Below, in pieces: positions 1 to 8,692 of a stretch of 64,000 nt of DNA. Every line of letters begins with the position of its first letter. Within the stretch, counting starts at the first letter, position 1. The notes beneath the pieces were generated by a model that was not told the DNA's origin, did not search any database, and saw only the letters and a program-made list of their open reading frames with translations. This stretch comes from Tumidithrix helvetica. Lineage in GTDB: Bacteria; Cyanobacteriota; Cyanobacteriia; Pseudanabaenales; Pseudanabaenaceae. Both the position numbers and the translations under genes were made by a program. The DNA is taken from the NCBI RefSeq assembly GCF_965232925.1, contig NZ_CBDDRA010000001.1, positions 1 through 64,000 on the forward strand. The letters are read 5' to 3'.

Positions 1-62
1 TGCCCTTCTTCATGTGCTTTGATGATGCATTTTCTCAGGTCTTCTGAATATGCGACTCCCAT
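1..62 (-). CDS. IS630-type transposase, N-terminal fragment running off the left edge
   Basis: An ATG at 62-60 (minus strand) opens a frame reading MGVAYSEDLRKCIIKAHEEG up to the window edge. The pattern M-x-x-x-YS-x-DLR-x-x-x-I-x-A is the usual start of IS630/Tc1-type transposases, just before their helix-turn-helix. A purine-rich Shine-Dalgarno stretch (AGAGGAAAAG) lies directly upstream. Only about 20 codons are visible, so whether the element is intact cannot be judged. A decayed IS630 copy also occurs at 55.0 kb. Confidence 0.5.
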   Translation of the reverse strand, partial: MGVAYSEDLRKCIIKAHEEG

Positions 63-84
63 TCTTTTCCTCTTTTCTCTAATT

Positions 85-492
85 CTACCTTGTGTCCGTA
101 CTTTCTTGAAAACCGCGATATGATTGGTTATGATGTTCTCTTACTGCTTCATAGAGGCGACGTGACATCTCAATAGGAATTCCAGCAGGAGGACATTGAA
201 CTTTTACCCATTCAATGCCACCTGCAAGAATCACTTTGATCAGGTCAGGTGTGGATTCAAGCAGTTCTAAGAATTTGTGAACGAAACTCTCCTTTTGAGT
301 CTCAGTAGTAGGAGGATAGGTTTGAGCAAGCTGATTTAATATGTCTTGAATCTTTTGGGCAGCTACAGCAAGGTCTTGTTCGGTTATATTTACATTTTGC
401 TGAAATTTGATATTACTATTTTCAGCAGCATAGTTGACACCGATAGTTGCATTGTTTTGATTGAAGTTGATGATTGGTTGTTTGTCAGTCAT
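85..492 (-). CDS. Small NACHT-associated protein with N-terminal ATIGVNYAAENS motif
   Basis: This 135-residue soluble protein has no recognised enzymatic domain. Residues 8-32 carry a glycine/asparagine-rich motif (core ATIGVNYAAENSNIKF). Residues 35-130 look helical. I have seen similar small cyanobacterial proteins beside NACHT or NB-ARC genes, but no function is known to me. Its ATG lies 5 bases past the stop of the restored frame of the upstream NACHT gene, so the two were probably one transcript. Almost the same motif occurs in the frameshifted tail of that gene. I infer a partner or adaptor of the NACHT protein. Confidence 0.6.
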   Translation of the reverse strand: MTDKQPIINFNQNNATIGVNYAAENSNIKFQQNVNITEQDLAVAAQKIQDILNQLAQTYPPTTETQKESFVHKFLELLESTPDLIKVILAGGIEWVKVQCPPAGIPIEMSRRLYEAVREHHNQSYRGFQESTDTR

Positions 493-497
493 GATGG

Positions 498-860
498 TTA
501 GTCCTTTCTAGTTATATCTTTGATAATTTGGTTAAATTTGATATTGCTATTTTCAGCAGCATAGCCAACGCCTATAGTTGAGTGGCTTTGGTCAAAATAA
601 TTGACTATGGGTTTTCCTTGTGTTGACAAGTAAAGATTTTCTCCTTTTTGTGTTTCTAATTCAGAAAGATGGGCGACTTCATAGTTGTAATACTGGCAAT
701 TTAACTGAATGGAAGCGATCGAATATAGTGCCTGTACACCAAACTCAGTTTTGACGAGTTCAAATAACTGAGGTAAATACTCAGCAGCAGAATCTTTTTG
801 AAATTGACTGAAAGCCTGATATACAGAATCTTGAACTAGCTCATCAGGATCTTTTGTAGA
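498..860 (-). pseudogene. Frameshifted C-terminal tail of the NACHT-HEAT gene
   Basis: Directly after the stop of the 1042-residue NACHT protein, another frame continues a HEAT repeat without a break (KDPDELVQDSVYQAF) for about 120 codons, ending in TAA at 500-498. Losing one base near position 860 would explain the jump: the reading goes from PDLIN in one frame to TKDPDELVQD in the other. The tail ends with a motif (STIGVGYAAENSNIKF) nearly identical to the start of the next gene. It has no convincing start of its own. This is either a real mutation or a sequencing error. Confidence 0.7.
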
Positions 861-3800
861 TTGATTAGGTCTGGAATTGATTCTCTATCTTGAATTGACC
901 CTAATTCAATAATTGCAGAAGACCTTACTAAGAAGTCAGGATCTTTTAATGCCTTGAGAAGTTCTATTTTCACCTCTGGACAACCTAATTTAATAAGAGC
1001 TTCTAATACATTTCTACGAGTAGTAGAGTCTTCGCATCTTATGGCTTTTAATAGAGATGGACATGCTTTTTTATCTCCGAGTTGTCCTAAAGCTGATGCT
1101 GCACACGCCTTATTCGAGGGATTTTCATTCTCAATGATTTTAATTAATTGTGGTATGGCTTTACTTAGAATTTCAATTTCTTCTGGAAATTGTCGAATTA
1201 ATTTAGCATCTAAAATATTGCAAGCACTAAGTTGAACCCAACTATCTGAATCACTCAATGCTTCTATTACTTTTGACAGCGCATCTCTTCCCAAGAAGGT
1301 ATACAATTTCTGGATTGCATTACCTCTTTGAATGGGAATATTAGATTTTAAAGCAGAAATACACTGTTCTGCTTCTCTTTTTTGTATTGCCTCATGATTA
1401 AGACGTGAAGACTTTATATTTTTCTGGATTTGCAAAGATATTTGATCTCTCACAAATTCCAATGAATGTTCAGATTCCAAATGAACATAATGATCTAAAT
1501 CTAAACGTGCTTCGTTTAAGAGAGGAATAACTTCGCTACCACCTAATTCCCTCAACATTTTTACTACAGTTATTTTAAGTGATACATCTTTACTAGATAA
1601 AACTTTAGACAAGGTATTTAGAACCTTTTGGCGATCAAGTTCTTTTAATGTTTCAACTGCTAGTCTCTTTATTTGACGTTCAGGATTTTCTGTCGCTTTG
1701 AGTAAGCTAAGAATTGCTTCTTCATTCACAAATTTTTGCAATGCGAATACCGCTCTTAGGCGAACATCTACTGATGAGTCATTTTGTAACACTCTATCCA
1801 AAATTGGGATTGCAATGTTATTCTTAGAGTCACCTAAAGCCCAAACTATATTTTCTCGAATTTTAGGGGCTGAGTCTTTCAAAGCAATCTCCGATAGAGT
1901 AATAATTACATCGCAAGGCATTTTTCTTAATGCCCAAGCCGCTCTTCTACGAACATTTTCATTTTGATGGCTGAGTAAAGTTTTGAACCCATCGACAGAT
2001 TGAATTGACTCAGTTTTTTCTAAAAGCGTAATTTTAACAAGGTCAGTCGTATTAATATTTTCAACTAGCTTAACTGTTGTCTCCTGAATTTCTGCTTTTG
2101 CCTCACCTGATAGTCTTGCGCCCAAAAATAAATCAACATCTAAAGCTTGTTGTACGACTTGTTCTACTAAATCATTGATGTCTGGGAACCCAAGCATGAT
2201 AGCGATCGCCTCAGTCCATTTTAGATAATTGAGATAATCCATCTGAAATGGCGTATATTTCTGATCTTCTTTTTTTTCTATAAGTTCAGGTAGCTTAGCA
2301 AGTATATACTCTGCCGCATAGTACTCTTGAAGCGATGGATGGCAAAACTGAACTTTACGACTACCAGCAGTTCCATTACATTGTAATAAATGATTGCTCA
2401 ATAAATTTTTCCGTATTTTTTCTCTGCCAATCAAGGTCAGAACATCTCCTTCATTAAAAGGCTTTTCAGAACGAGTCATTTCAAATGCAAGTAAGCTTAA
2501 CTGGGATCGCATCTCGGTCAAAACAACCCAATCAACTTCATCTTTCGCTTCTCTGGAATAGATATCTGTAAATTCCTGGTAAGCTTCTCCACGAGTATTA
2601 GGAGTCTCTTTAAGAGGATTTTGCTTAAAAATAATGTATAACATCCAAACCATCAGAGGAGTTTGCCCAAAATCACGCACGCGATCGCATAACTCCTGAA
2701 CCCGACTATTACCATGATGATCGGGTAATTTTTCACTAAAAAAGTCTTTAACCTTTTCAGAGCTTAATGGTTGAATTTCTAGCTTTGTCTGGATGCCTAA
2801 ATTACCTACATTAATATCGCGTGTAGTTGCAATCATCGGGAGATGATCACCACAGAAATACTTAAAAGCTCTATATCCATCACTTGATAACTCATTAACA
2901 CCATCTGCAAGCAGCACTAACCGCTTATACTTAATAAGTCTCTTTATATAAGTTATCTGTTCACTTTCCTGCATCTCTTCCAAAAATTCAAATCCTTCAA
3001 ATGCATCTCTAATCAATAGTAAAAAATCTGACTGATTCTGATAATCTTTTAACTTAATTAATAGTGGAATAGGAGAATTTGGATTTTGTAGTGCTTCTTT
3101 TGCCGCTTCAAGCAAAACTTTAGCTAAAATAGTTGATTTACCCGCTCCTGCTTTACCAACAATTAAAACTCGTTCGCTTGAAACTTGGCTAAGTGCATCT
3201 AAAATTGGCAATATAGCTGTCTTATCATCATCACTCGCTGAAAGTGAATTAGTCTCATTATTGAGTTTAGACTTAGGCACCTTTACAGTTAGTTCAAGCT
3301 CCTGCCAAGGTGCATTATTAATTTCATTCATGAAAGAATAAGAATCTTCCCACCAATCTTGATATTTCTGCTTAACAGCCTCTAGATAATTCCCTTCCTC
3401 CAAACTCATCACACCATTTGCTTTTGCACAATCCATTGCTAGTTGCTTTTCTTTTCTTATTTCATCTATTTCATTAATAGTGGCTTGATGGATCTCTTCA
3501 CCACGACGGATAAAAACAGTGCTTTTCGGATATCGCGTTCCATTAGGGAGCATCAGATCGCGGGTTGTTTCATGCAAATAAGGTGTGGGCGGAATAGATA
3601 CTATGAATAGTTGTTTACTATCCATCTCTATGAATTTGCATTGGATATCAGGAATAGGTGGATTACAGCAAGCATTAACTTTTTGAAGGATTTCTTTAGG
3701 AGTCAATGTAATGTGACTACAATCATACAAGTCTCTTGTTCCATCAGATTTCAGTTTGTCTTCAACTCCAACAATCAAAAATGCCGTTTCCCCAGCAGTA

Positions 3801-3964
3801 CCAATATTCCCATTTACTAAAGCCAAAACATCTCTAACAAACTCATCTTGAAATTTAGCTTTCATTGACTTGTCAGATGAATCAACCATGTTCAACTGTC
3901 GCTTGAAGTCAAACTTTAACCCCTCTTTCCTTCCTAGCAATTCCTTAAGTTTTTCAATATTCAT
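836..3964 (-). CDS. Schlafen/AlbA_2-NACHT-HEAT STAND ATPase (bNACHT-like, probable defence protein)
   Basis: Large signal-transduction ATPase of the NACHT clade, whose bacterial members include anti-phage proteins. Residues ~8-140 form a Schlafen AlbA_2 domain (EGLKFDFKR, then LALVNGN and AFLIVGVED), a putative nucleic-acid-binding or nuclease module. NACHT spans ~260-430, with Walker A GKAGAGKST near 270 and a Walker B-like LVLLADGVNEL. From ~640 on there are HEAT repeats (LLKATENPERQIKRLAVETL and others), the likely sensor region. The frame ends within a HEAT repeat and a frameshifted tail follows to 498, so the encoded protein lacks its natural C-terminus. The gene is AT-rich with few HIP1 sites, consistent with an accessory origin. 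Defence is inferred from family membership. Confidence 0.8.
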   Translation of the reverse strand: MNIEKLKELLGRKEGLKFDFKRQLNMVDSSDKSMKAKFQDEFVRDVLALVNGNIGTAGETAFLIVGVEDKLKSDGTRDLYDCSHITLTPKEILQKVNACCNPPIPDIQCKFIEMDSKQLFIVSIPPTPYLHETTRDLMLPNGTRYPKSTVFIRRGEEIHQATINEIDEIRKEKQLAMDCAKANGVMSLEEGNYLEAVKQKYQDWWEDSYSFMNEINNAPWQELELTVKVPKSKLNNETNSLSASDDDKTAILPILDALSQVSSERVLIVGKAGAGKSTILAKVLLEAAKEALQNPNSPIPLLIKLKDYQNQSDFLLLIRDAFEGFEFLEEMQESEQITYIKRLIKYKRLVLLADGVNELSSDGYRAFKYFCGDHLPMIATTRDINVGNLGIQTKLEIQPLSSEKVKDFFSEKLPDHHGNSRVQELCDRVRDFGQTPLMVWMLYIIFKQNPLKETPNTRGEAYQEFTDIYSREAKDEVDWVVLTEMRSQLSLLAFEMTRSEKPFNEGDVLTLIGREKIRKNLLSNHLLQCNGTAGSRKVQFCHPSLQEYYAAEYILAKLPELIEKKEDQKYTPFQMDYLNYLKWTEAIAIMLGFPDINDLVEQVVQQALDVDLFLGARLSGEAKAEIQETTVKLVENINTTDLVKITLLEKTESIQSVDGFKTLLSHQNENVRRRAAWALRKMPCDVIITLSEIALKDSAPKIRENIVWALGDSKNNIAIPILDRVLQNDSSVDVRLRAVFALQKFVNEEAILSLLKATENPERQIKRLAVETLKELDRQKVLNTLSKVLSSKDVSLKITVVKMLRELGGSEVIPLLNEARLDLDHYVHLESEHSLEFVRDQISLQIQKNIKSSRLNHEAIQKREAEQCISALKSNIPIQRGNAIQKLYTFLGRDALSKVIEALSDSDSWVQLSACNILDAKLIRQFPEEIEILSKAIPQLIKIIENENPSNKACAASALGQLGDKKACPSLLKAIRCEDSTTRRNVLEALIKLGCPEVKIELLKALKDPDFLVRSSAIIELGSIQDRESIPDLINLQKILMS

Positions 3965-4030
3965 GGCAGAGGCATTAAGAAGGTTACAATTGAGGCAGAG
4001 TGATTGAGTAGCAACTATGCTTGTAATATC

Positions 4031-4291
4031 TCACCTATACACATCCTTCCGATGGGCGATCAAGAAGATTGTAATATTCTTGCTTTTCTCATCAACGAGA
4101 TAAACCACTCTGTAATCACCAATGCGATATCGCCAATAGCCCAAAAAATTTCCTTTTAGTTTCTTAATATCAGAACCTTGATAAGGGTTTTGACTCAAAT
4201 TATCAAAGCATTCATTCAATTGAAGGACTAACTCATTCTCAGCTTTATCGTAGAACTTTTGAGCCTTACGAGTCATCAATATCTCATACAT
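4031..4291 (-). CDS. RelE/ParE-superfamily toxin
   Basis: This 86-residue basic protein is typical of RelE/ParE toxins. It starts MYEILMTRKAQKFYDKA, has the central GSDIKKLKG and WRYRIGDYRVVY motifs and ends in IAHRKDVYR. RelE members cleave mRNA on the ribosome and ParE members poison gyrase; sequence alone does not decide between them, though the HRKDVY ending is of the RelE type. The start overlaps the end of the upstream antitoxin gene by 8 bases, the usual translational coupling of such modules. Confidence 0.85.
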   Translation of the reverse strand: MYEILMTRKAQKFYDKAENELVLQLNECFDNLSQNPYQGSDIKKLKGNFLGYWRYRIGDYRVVYLVDEKSKNITIFLIAHRKDVYR

Positions 4292-4526
4292 GGCGGCGAA
4301 TACTTTTGAAAGAAACTACATCCCCTCTTTCAACCTCTCGTAAAGCCTCTTGAAAGTCATTTTCAAAGTTAGGAATACTCAATAACTCATCTGTTGCCTC
4401 ATTGCTTTCTCTTTCGTCCAGATAAGCTAAAAAATCAGCAGCCACGCGCAACCGTTCAGGTGAGAGCCTTTTCAAAATTGCCTCGATCTTTTGGACAGTA
4501 TAGAGATTTTCAGCAATAACTTCCAT
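4284..4526 (-). CDS. Antitoxin partner of the RelE-type toxin
   Basis: An 80-residue acidic protein encoded just upstream of, and overlapping, the toxin gene. The middle (IEAILKRLSPERLRVAADFLAYL) resembles DUF2281-like cyanobacterial antitoxins. The C-terminal half is acidic and ends in a basic stretch, fitting a disordered toxin-binding tail. I chose ATG 4526 because GGGTG lies six bases upstream; a GTG at 4535 would add three residues. Such antitoxins usually repress their own operon together with the toxin. Confidence 0.75.
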   Translation of the reverse strand: MEVIAENLYTVQKIEAILKRLSPERLRVAADFLAYLDERESNEATDELLSIPNFENDFQEALREVERGDVVSFKSIRRHV

Positions 4527-4708
4527 ATAAATCACCCGAAATACATACTGCTAACATTTTACAAGAAAATTAAGTTAGGTCGATTTAGCAATCACCTTTA
4601 GCTAGTCTGATGTAGATCGCGACTCTGCCCAAAACAAATGCGATAGCTCGTGCTTTATTTGCTGCAATCGTAAAAAATAATCACATTGTTTACAATATAG
4701 TGTAGCCA

Positions 4709-5017
4709 GTGAACTCAAAACCTTGTATGCGATCGCTAAACACAGAGATCCTTAACGGAGAACCCTATAGCTATTATCCACTTGGACAATACGTCGTTCG
4801 AGCCGTTGGAGTTTGTGGCGATCGCCCAACCTTCAAATATACGCGCATCGAAATTACAGGCGCGATCGAACGGCTAGCTACAGGTGAAAGTATGGATAAC
4901 ATTGTGCAGGGATTTCGCGGACGCGTATCCCGTGAGGCAATTTCAGAAGCTCTCCAAGTTGTAACCACCCATTTTCTTGAAAGTCTTCCAAGTAGCATGA
5001 TTGTCCTTAACGAATAA
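4709..5017 (+). CDS. DUF433-family protein
   Basis: A 102-residue protein. Residues ~45-90 (RIEITGAIERLATGES, NIVQGF, then SREAISEAL) match the winged-helix-like DUF433 family, small proteins often encoded beside PIN-type toxins and suspected to be antitoxins. No PIN gene follows here; thrB is next, 108 bases on. The given start is GTG; an ATG at 4727 is an alternative. It may be an orphan antitoxin. Confidence 0.6.
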   Translation: MNSKPCMRSLNTEILNGEPYSYYPLGQYVVRAVGVCGDRPTFKYTRIEITGAIERLATGESMDNIVQGFRGRVSREAISEALQVVTTHFLESLPSSMIVLNE

Positions 5018-5125
5018 CTTATTGCGATCTCTTATACATTCTTTACGACGAGGTACACAGAAGCTAAGATGGCGCGATGTAGAATCGCTATGCTCCTTAT
5101 TTGTTAATAATTTCAGTCTAAGCCT

Positions 5126-6025
5126 ATGTTTGAAGTCTCAGTTCCTGCCACCACTGGTAATCTTGGTCCCGGGTTTGACTGTTTAGGTGCAGCCCTATCG
5201 CTTTATAACAAGTTTCAGTTTGCGGTGTCAGACGAGCTGAAGATTACAGCCTCTGGGGCAGGGGCAGATAAAGTTGCGAAAAATAAATCCAACCTTGTTT
5301 ACGAGAGCTTAGAAAAGTTTTATGCCCATATCGGTCAGCCAAAACCAATTATCTCTCTACATATTGATGCTCAGGTTCCGCTAGCAAGGGGGTTAGGTAG
5401 CTCGGCAACGGCAATTGTGGGTGGATTGGTAGGGGCAAATCTCTTGGCTGGCTCCCCTCTAGATCAAAAAGATTTGCTGCAATTGGCGATCGACATGGAG
5501 GGACATCCCGATAATGTCGTACCTGCCATGTTAGGCGGCTGCTATTTGATGGCTTCCAATAAAAGTGGCGGATGGGAATTTTGTCCAATTAACTGGCATA
5601 AACAGGTGGCGATCGCGATCGCCATTCCCAACTTTGAGCTTTCGACTGCCAAAGCCCGTCAAGTTTTGCCCCGCGACGTTCCGATGAAAGATGCCATCTT
5701 TAATGCCTCGCACTTAGCCCTGTTAACCCACGCCCTTACCACGGGCAATCAAGATTGGCTGCAATCGGGCTTGCAAGATCGCCTCCATCAACCCTACCGT
5801 CAAAGCCTAATTCCGGGGATGGAAGCCGTCCAGAAAGCGACGATCGAGGCAGGAGCCTATGGCATGGTGATCAGTGGGGCTGGCCCAACCCTATTAGCGC
5901 TTGGTAGCCCTGCTAAAATAGAAGCAGTAGCAGAAGCAATGCGTGCGGCTTGGCAAGAAACGGGTATGATTTCGACAGCGAAATGCCTCGCGATCGCCAA
6001 GAATGGCACAACTATTACAGGTTAA
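5126..6025 (+). CDS. thrB: Homoserine kinase
   Basis: Catalyses ATP-dependent phosphorylation of L-homoserine in threonine biosynthesis, in the cytosol. At 299 residues it has the usual family length. It is a GHMP kinase: the N-terminus MFEVSVPATTGNLGPGFDCL is diagnostic of ThrB, the ATP-binding PLARGLGSSATAIVGG loop lies at ~88-103, and the C-terminal GAYGMVISGAGPTLLAL motif is present. HIP1 sites inside mark it as native. It is followed by a small membrane protein gene and bvdR on the same strand, but the 174-base gap argues against a tight operon. Confidence 0.95.
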   Translation: MFEVSVPATTGNLGPGFDCLGAALSLYNKFQFAVSDELKITASGAGADKVAKNKSNLVYESLEKFYAHIGQPKPIISLHIDAQVPLARGLGSSATAIVGGLVGANLLAGSPLDQKDLLQLAIDMEGHPDNVVPAMLGGCYLMASNKSGGWEFCPINWHKQVAIAIAIPNFELSTAKARQVLPRDVPMKDAIFNASHLALLTHALTTGNQDWLQSGLQDRLHQPYRQSLIPGMEAVQKATIEAGAYGMVISGAGPTLLALGSPAKIEAVAEAMRAAWQETGMISTAKCLAIAKNGTTITG

Positions 6026-6199
6026 TTGCCTGAAGCACTTCAGCTACCTTAGCTTGCTACGGTTGACTACAGCGCTGAGACTGCGATCGCTTTGACGATC
6101 TGCGATCGGCGGTAGTGTATATTGTGGCTAATCTTTGTAGGCTAAAATCTCTATAGGTCTCTCGGTTAATATTCATTTTGTCAGTCGTTTGGAATCTCT

Positions 6200-6460
6200 A
6201 TGACTAAATTCCAGTTTCTTCTGGTCTCAGCCCTAGTAACCTCGGTCGTTTTCCTATTTATCGGCAGCCGTGATAGTAACTCACTGGCAGCCATGTTTCC
6301 CGTGGTCGCAATTATGACCCTCTCAGCACTGGCAAATCGCTTTGTTTCTGAGCCTGTCTGGGAAAAAGTGGCAATTTGGGCAAATACGACTGCTGGTCGC
6401 CGGATCTTTCGGACAAAGCAAAAACGCTTGCCCCCTTCTAGATCTCGCCGCATCCGCTAG
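6200..6460 (+). CDS. Small membrane protein, unknown function
   Basis: This 86-residue protein has two hydrophobic segments (residues ~5-22 and ~29-47), a short polar stretch and a strongly basic C-terminal tail (RTKQKRLPPSRSRRIR). No family recognised. Its stop lies three bases before the first possible start of bvdR, so the two are probably co-transcribed. Confidence 0.6.
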   Translation: MTKFQFLLVSALVTSVVFLFIGSRDSNSLAAMFPVVAIMTLSALANRFVSEPVWEKVAIWANTTAGRRIFRTKQKRLPPSRSRRIR

Positions 6461-6463
6461 CCA

Positions 6464-7465
6464 TTGATTGGGATTTCTAATTCTTTGAGTAAACTAACTT
6501 CACCCTTACGCGTTGGTATTGTTGGTACTGGCTTTGTTGCCAAGTTACGCGCTGAAATTTTAAGCCAAGATCCGAGGGTACAACTCAAAGCGATCGCAGG
6601 TAGCGCCGACAAAGCCAATGCCCTTGCCCAAGCCTTTAATATCGAAGCCCATTCCTATTGGTCTGAGCTAGTGGTCAGACCCGATCTCGATCTCGTGGTT
6701 GTTGCCAATGTCAATCGCGATCACGGTGCAGTTGTGGCTCAAGCACTTAGAGCGGGTAAGCATGTCATTGTCGAATATCCTCTAGCCTTTAGCTATTTCG
6801 AAGCGGAAGCTCTCGTGCAATTGGCTCAAGCCAACCATTTACTCCTCCATGTCGAACATCTCGAACTGCTCGGTGCGGTTCATCAAACTGTCACAAAGGT
6901 TTTGCCAGACCTAGGGGAGCCATTTTATGCGCGTTATGTGACTCAAAATCCCCAGCGTCCAGCCCCAGATAAATGGACCTATATGCCAGAGCTGTTTGGG
7001 TTTCCCTTGGTCGCCGCAGTTTCGCGCGTGCATCGATTGACGGCTCTATTTGGTAAAGTCAAGTCGGTTGCTTGTCAGTTGCGCTATCAAGGCGATGCCT
7101 TGCCTCGACGATATACTTCTTGTATTTGCAACGCCCAGCTTCAGTTTGTCAGTGGGCTAGTTGCCGATATTAGCTACAGCAAAGGCGAACATCTGTGGAA
7201 ATCAGAGCGCAGTATGGAGATTCAAGGTAGCAGTGGTGCTGTTTTATTTGAGGGTGAGTCGGGCAAATTAATTACGGCAGATGGTGAAACCGTACTTACC
7301 GTCGATAGTCCTAAGGGTCTGTTTAAACGCGATACAGAAAATGTTTTAGACTATTTGTTTGATGGCGTTCCACTCTATACCAATTCGGACAGTTCGCTCC
7401 ACGCGATCGCAGTCGCCTGCGCTGCCGAAAAAGCGGCAAAAACAAATACTGTGATTGAAGTTTAA
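6464..7465 (+). CDS. bvdR: Biliverdin reductase (Gfo/Idh/MocA fold)
   Basis: Reduces biliverdin IXalpha to bilirubin with NAD(P)H. The N-terminal Rossmann fold has VGIVGTGFVAKLRAE, followed by HVIVEYPLAF. LLHVEHLELLGAVHQTV and APDKWTYMPELFGFPLVAA match the pattern I recall for the Synechocystis enzyme. 333 residues is the expected size. No ATG is available near the N-terminus: TTG at 6464 or TTG at 6485 must serve, and the second gives a start at SKLTSPLRVG that fits homologues better. Probably co-transcribed with the small membrane protein ahead of it. Confidence 0.85.
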   Translation: MIGISNSLSKLTSPLRVGIVGTGFVAKLRAEILSQDPRVQLKAIAGSADKANALAQAFNIEAHSYWSELVVRPDLDLVVVANVNRDHGAVVAQALRAGKHVIVEYPLAFSYFEAEALVQLAQANHLLLHVEHLELLGAVHQTVTKVLPDLGEPFYARYVTQNPQRPAPDKWTYMPELFGFPLVAAVSRVHRLTALFGKVKSVACQLRYQGDALPRRYTSCICNAQLQFVSGLVADISYSKGEHLWKSERSMEIQGSSGAVLFEGESGKLITADGETVLTVDSPKGLFKRDTENVLDYLFDGVPLYTNSDSSLHAIAVACAAEKAAKTNTVIEV

Positions 7466-7657
7466 AGCGATCGCTGAGAAATCGATTTGCGTATGAGAAG
7501 ATACATAAGAAAACTGTAAGAGAGTGTTTGAGAAGTTAAGCAAGTCGCTTTAGGAGAATTTGAATCATCGCCTCAGGTGGCGCTAGTTCCAACCTCAAAA
7601 TTACGGTTAAGTGTGCATTTCCCAAGAAACCTGCCTAATTTTTAAACATTCCCCGCT

Positions 7658-8692
7658 ATGGCAATCAACAAAGTACTGCTGCTATCAGCCAATCCAACCA
7701 ATACCGATCGCTTGCGGGTAGAGGCAGAATTTCGCGAAATCGAGACCTGTTGTCAAAAATCGACGTTACGCGATCGCTTTGCGATTGTGGCAAAAGGAGC
7801 CTTACGGATTGAGGATCTGCAACCCGTTTTGATTCAAGAAGCACCCAAAGTGGTGCATTTTTCGGGACATGGGGCAGCAGAGAATGGATTGGTTTTAGAA
7901 ACGGATGCAGGCACATGGGAACTGGTTGCCACAGAACCCCTCGCGGAACTGTTTCGCATTCTCCAAAATGGTATTGATTGCGTCGTGTTAAATGCTTGTT
8001 TCTCTCAGGTGCAGGCAGAGGCGATCGCCCATCATGTGCCCTACGTCTTGGGCATAAATCAGGCAATTGGCGATACGGCAGCGATCGCATTTGCCAAGGG
8101 ATTTTATGGCGCACTGTTTGAAGGCAAATCGGCGAAGGATGCCTTTGAGTTGGGCAAAAATCGCATCGCCTTAAAAAATATTCCCGAAGTTCAAACACCA
8201 GTTCTGATAGAACGCCACGGCGGAACACATCCCCAAAATGGGAATCGCATCCCCAACCAAGTTTTACCACTCCAGATCGCGCTAGAAGAACCCGAAGGAA
8301 CGGTACGAATTGGTTTGCAATTCTACATTCCCCGATCGCCTCAAGAAGAAGGCGCCTACGAAGCGATCGCCCGCCTCCATGCTCTCTTTCGTTTCAAGTC
8401 TCCCGATCGCATGGGCAAATCTTCGCTCTTAGTGCGAACCTTAGAAGAAGCCCGTCGATTGGGCAACCGCACGACATGGAGCGACCTGCAAAAATGCGAT
8501 CGCAAATTCCTAGAAAACATGGATCGGTTTTTGCAATGGTTCTGTGTTGTGATTGGACGCAATTTGGGCGTGAAAGCCAAACCAACCGATAGATGGGATG
8601 ATGTTTTTGGCGCCAATGGTATCTGTACGGAATTTTTTGAAGAACATCTGATCGGCGAGGATTATGAAAAAACTTTTGCAACTGGGGCTTAG
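7658..8692 (+). CDS. CHAT (caspase-like) - AAA_35 protein, truncated at its 3' end
   Basis: Residues 1-180 form a CHAT domain with the caspase-type dyad: His in VVHFSGHG and Cys in VVLNACFSQ. Residues ~205-335 match the N-terminal part of the AAA-like (AAA_35) domain common in cyanobacteria (FYIPRSPQEEGAYEAIA, then GKSSLLVRTLEEA as P-loop). The family continues for several hundred residues past the CTEFFEEHLI motif, but here the frame jumps to an unrelated GEDYEKTFATGA and stops, overlapping the start of the next gene by 29 bases. The 3' part appears deleted. The remaining protein might be an intact protease half or a decaying gene. Confidence 0.75.
   Translation: MAINKVLLLSANPTNTDRLRVEAEFREIETCCQKSTLRDRFAIVAKGALRIEDLQPVLIQEAPKVVHFSGHGAAENGLVLETDAGTWELVATEPLAELFRILQNGIDCVVLNACFSQVQAEAIAHHVPYVLGINQAIGDTAAIAFAKGFYGALFEGKSAKDAFELGKNRIALKNIPEVQTPVLIERHGGTHPQNGNRIPNQVLPLQIALEEPEGTVRIGLQFYIPRSPQEEGAYEAIARLHALFRFKSPDRMGKSSLLVRTLEEARRLGNRTTWSDLQKCDRKFLENMDRFLQWFCVVIGRNLGVKAKPTDRWDDVFGANGICTEFFEEHLIGEDYEKTFATGA

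Noticed and set aside
7665..8270. A 201-residue minus-strand frame
   Set aside because: Antisense of the CHAT domain, whose catalytic motifs are clear on the plus strand.
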